Source: Crocinitomicaceae bacterium
Lineage (GTDB): Bacteria > Bacteroidota > Bacteroidia > Flavobacteriales_D > Sanyastnellaceae
Assembly (NCBI GenBank): GCA_020848015.1
Contig: JADLBA010000294.1
Location: forward strand, 1-6,902
Length of the DNA stretch: 6,902 bases
Direction of reading: 5' to 3'
Each line of letters opens with the position of its first letter. Position 1 is the first letter of the stretch. The notes beneath the pieces were generated by a model. That model worked only from the letters and a program-made list of their open reading frames with translations. It had not been told where the DNA came from and did no database searches. Shown one piece after another: positions 6,569 to 6,902 of the stretch. The position numbers and the translations under genes were made by a program.

Positions 6569-6902
6569 ATGGAACTACAGCGTAAATCAATAAAAGAACT
6601 TGCTCCGCTTGCTTATGACGCAATGATTAACCTTGAAAATTCAGGTAAGAATTGTTCCCTGTCGCCACTTTATAAAGAACTTATAAAAATCAGAGCTTCT
6701 CAGATAAATGGGTGTGCCTACTGTGTTGATATGCATACAGAAGATGCAATGAAACTGGGAGAAACAGCCAGGAGAATTTTTGCAATAGCGGTTTGGCATG
6801 AATCGCATCTGTTCTCAGAAGAAGAAAGCGCGCTTTTGCAACTAACCGAAGAGGTTACAGAGATTCACAAGTGTGGTGTTACGGATGACACTTATTCGAA
6901 AA
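6569..6902 (+). CDS. Carboxymuconolactone decarboxylase/AhpD family protein (3' end outside window)
   Basis: From the ATG at 6569, 111 codons are visible before the window ends. The segment KELIKIRASQINGCAYCVDM followed by H56 contains CxxCxxxH (C49, C52, H56), with a Glu (E37) twelve residues before the first Cys. This spacing matches the catalytic set of Mycobacterium AhpD (Glu118, Cys130, Cys133, His137). Such proteins use the Cys pair to reduce peroxides or to pass electrons to a peroxiredoxin. True carboxymuconolactone decarboxylases lack the redox pair, so a thiol peroxidase-like role fits better. The family is usually about 150 residues, so perhaps 30-40 residues are missing. It overlaps no other gene and starts only 4 bases after the PEP mutase-like stop, with an A-rich leader, so the two are very probably co-transcribed. 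Its electron donor cannot be seen here. Confidence 0.85.
   Translation, partial: MELQRKSIKELAPLAYDAMINLENSGKNCSLSPLYKELIKIRASQINGCAYCVDMHTEDAMKLGETARRIFAIAVWHESHLFSEEESALLQLTEEVTEIHKCGVTDDTYSK

Overview
The window looks like chromosomal DNA from a Bacteroidota member, perhaps of the Chitinophagaceae/Sphingobacteriales type. This is inferred from moderate-to-low GC, A-rich leaders without Shine-Dalgarno sequences ahead of every gene, a TAnnTTTG/TTG-type promoter candidate, and the style of the flanking housekeeping genes. No rRNA, tRNA, CRISPR array or intact insertion sequence is visible.

Layout. (1) Bases 1-180, minus strand: the N-terminal 60 residues of a GreA/GreB-Rnk type RNA polymerase-binding factor, cut by the window edge. 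(2) Bases 181-658: a non-coding or decayed stretch with a minus-strand protein-like remnant, a promoter candidate and two inverted repeats. (3) Bases 659-5254, plus strand: the centrepiece, a compact operon of an 886-residue MukB/MksB-like SMC ATPase, a 39-codon small ORF, a 399-residue MukF/MksF-like kleisin and a 179-residue MukE/MksE-like KITE subunit. (4) Bases 5255-5715: an intergenic stretch with a hairpin, a 10-bp tandem duplication and coding-like debris. (5) Bases 5716-6902, plus strand: a PEP mutase/isocitrate lyase superfamily enzyme followed 4 bases later by an AhpD/carboxymuconolactone decarboxylase family protein that runs off the window.

The three large central genes together make up the ATPase, kleisin and winged-helix subunit expected for a MukBEF-type condensin, a DNA loop-extruding machine. 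Three points make it unusual. The gene order is ATPase-kleisin-KITE, whereas mukFEB, mksFEB and jetABC run kleisin-KITE-ATPase. No Toprim nuclease (MksG/JetD) lies next to it, so nothing here supports a plasmid-cleaving Wadjet defence. The ATPase is short, with an apparently tiny hinge, a degenerate ABC signature (ESDGT) and Ala-Ala-Pro where the H-loop histidine normally lies. A role in chromosome organisation, or a nuclease-free or split defence system, is inference.

The downstream pair is a separate metabolic or stress-type operon with no evident functional link to the condensin.
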